5,700 nucleotides of DNA from Rhodospirillales bacterium (lineage in GTDB: Bacteria > Pseudomonadota > Alphaproteobacteria > UBA8366 > JADFVY01): contig JAHELM010000192.1 of assembly GCA_024644185.1 (NCBI GenBank), positions 1 through 5,700 on the forward strand. The letters are read 5' to 3'. The first letter of the stretch is position 1, and every line of letters begins with the position of its first letter. The notes under the pieces are model-generated. The model worked only from the letters and a program-made list of their open reading frames with translations. It ran no database searches and was not told where the DNA came from. The translations under genes were made by a program, and so were the position numbers. Below are positions 4,676 through 5,700 of the stretch, one piece after another.

Positions 4676-5700
4676 GCGCGGGTTACGATATCGCCGTCGT
4701 CGGCGGCGGTCACAACGGTCTGGTCTGCGCGGCCTTCCTGGCGAAGGCCGGGCGCCGCGTCATCGTGCTGGAGGCGGCCGATGAACTTGGCGGGGCCGCC
4801 CGCAACACGACCATCGCCCCGGGCTACACGGCGCCGGCGCTGGCGCATGTGTTGCATCTGCTGCACCCGAAGGTGCGCCGCGACCTCGACCTGAAGAAGC
4901 ACGGTCTTCGGCTGGCGGCCAGAAAACTGCCGACGGTGGCACTGGGCGCCGGCGGCCATCGGACGGTTACCGGCGGCATGGCGGATGGACCGGATGCCGC
5001 CGCCTGGAAGACCCTGCACCGCCGGCTGGTGCGACTGGCCGGCGCGCTCAGGCCGTTTCTCGGCCGGGTGCCGCCGCGTCTCGGCACGGCGGATTGGGGC
5101 GACCGGCTGGAACTGGCGCGGCTTGGCCTGTCGCTGCGCCGGCTCGGTGCCCGCGACATGCGCGAATTCCTGCGCATCGTGAATTCCAATGTCTTCGATC
5201 TGCTGGGCGACGAATTGTCCGATGACGTGCTGAAGGGCGCGCTGGCCTTCGACGCGGTTCTCGGCAGCAATTTCGGGCCGCGTTCGCCGGGCAGCGTGCT
5301 GACCTGGCTCTATCGTCTGGCGGGCGAGACCGGCCAAGGCGACGGGCTGGCGATTCCGCAAGGCGGCATGGCGGCCGTGGCCAGGGCGCTGGAAGGCGCC
5401 GGCACGGCGGCGGGTGTGACCATCCGCACCGGGGCGCGGGTGCGCCGCATCCTGATCGAGGACGACCGGGCGAGCGGCGTGGAACTCGTCTCCGGCGAGA
5501 CGATCGCGGCCGGGGCGGTGGTTTCCGGCGCCGATCCGCGCACGACCTTCCTGAATCTGGTCGATGCCGCGCATCTCGATACCGGATTTATCCGCCGCAT
5601 CCGCGGCATCCGGTCGAACGGGCTGGCGGCCAAGGTCAATCTGGCCCTGGACGGGTTGCCGGACTTCACCGGCCTCGACAGGACCGCGCTGGGCGGGCGG
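4672..5700 (+). CDS. Second COG1233 FAD-dependent oxidoreductase (3' end outside window)
   Basis: The visible 343 residues begin MSAGYDIAVVGGGHNGL, a Rossmann FAD site (G11-x-G13-x-x-G16) with the acidic E34 closing the second strand and LGGAARN (39-45) after it. Its frame stays open to the right edge. The start ATG overlaps the TGA of the first oxidoreductase (ATGA, 4672-4675) and has a GGGGG tract five bases upstream, so translational coupling is likely. It is a diverged paralogue of its neighbour: it shares FGPRSPGSVL (201-210), IPQGGMAAVARAL (228-240), the SGADPRTTFL pattern (285-294) and LALDGLPDF (324-332), but lacks the LLHH pair that follows GPRSPGS in the first copy. It has a different, Arg/Leu-rich segment at about 107-165. 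The two may form a hetero-oligomer or act on successive intermediates. The C-terminal FAD motif cannot be assessed because about 180 residues are expected beyond the window. Confidence 0.92.
   Translation, partial: MSAGYDIAVVGGGHNGLVCAAFLAKAGRRVIVLEAADELGGAARNTTIAPGYTAPALAHVLHLLHPKVRRDLDLKKHGLRLAARKLPTVALGAGGHRTVTGGMADGPDAAAWKTLHRRLVRLAGALRPFLGRVPPRLGTADWGDRLELARLGLSLRRLGARDMREFLRIVNSNVFDLLGDELSDDVLKGALAFDAVLGSNFGPRSPGSVLTWLYRLAGETGQGDGLAIPQGGMAAVARALEGAGTAAGVTIRTGARVRRILIEDDRASGVELVSGETIAAGAVVSGADPRTTFLNLVDAAHLDTGFIRRIRGIRSNGLAAKVNLALDGLPDFTGLDRTALGGR

Noticed and set aside
4525..5574. A 349-codon minus-strand open frame opposite the second oxidoreductase
   Set aside because: Low-complexity Arg/Gln/Ala-rich translation with no domain; a codon-bias shadow of the real plus-strand gene.
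3071..5700. Carotenoid biosynthesis (CrtI-type phytoene desaturases) as the role of the flavoenzyme pair
   Set aside because: The sequence blocks fit PYROXD2-like proteins better, there is no crtB or other carotenoid gene in view, and the neighbours are an amine-type importer and a BetI-type regulator.
1..5700. Mobile elements, CRISPR arrays, tRNA or rRNA genes
   Set aside because: No transposase or integrase coding, no regularly spaced repeats and no tRNA- or rRNA-like segments were seen; nearly all bases belong to the five genes.

Overview
The window looks like a GC-rich (about two-thirds G+C) alphaproteobacterial chromosome, perhaps Rhodospirillales-like. This is inferred from codon use, the PotD/PotB-type transporter and the COG1233 flavoenzymes; no RNA gene or marker is present to fix the taxon. 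It holds five protein genes arranged as two divergent arms around one AT-richer control region of 170 bases (2901-3070).

The leftward (minus) arm reads: a BetI-type TetR regulator (2900 to 2223), a Tat-exported PotD-type solute-binding protein (2131 to 1028), and a PotB-type ABC permease (918 to the left edge, cut off). The second permease and the ATPase expected for such an importer would lie beyond base 1. Each gap in this arm carries a strong inverted repeat: 2163-2178 before the binding-protein gene, and 972-1014 between binding protein and permease.

The rightward (plus) arm reads: two consecutive FAD-dependent oxidoreductases of the phytoene-dehydrogenase-like family (COG1233), closest in my recollection to animal PYROXD2. 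The first is complete (3071-4675). The second starts inside the stop codon of the first (ATGA overlap at 4672) and runs off the right edge.

The divergent region carries an 18-bp palindrome, ATTGAATTTTCATTCAAT (2967-2984), with a third matching half-site beside it. This is the shape of a TetR-family operator and resembles the BetI half-site as I recall it. A second small palindrome (2934-2945) lies over the possible promoter of the regulator.

Taken together, the layout suggests one substrate-responsive module. An amine- or betaine-type compound would be imported by the PotD/PotB transporter, oxidised by the flavoenzyme pair, and sensed by the TetR protein that controls both arms. The substrate is unknown. 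The binding protein appears to have lost the aspartate that grips the polyamine in E. coli PotD, so spermidine or putrescine should not be assumed.
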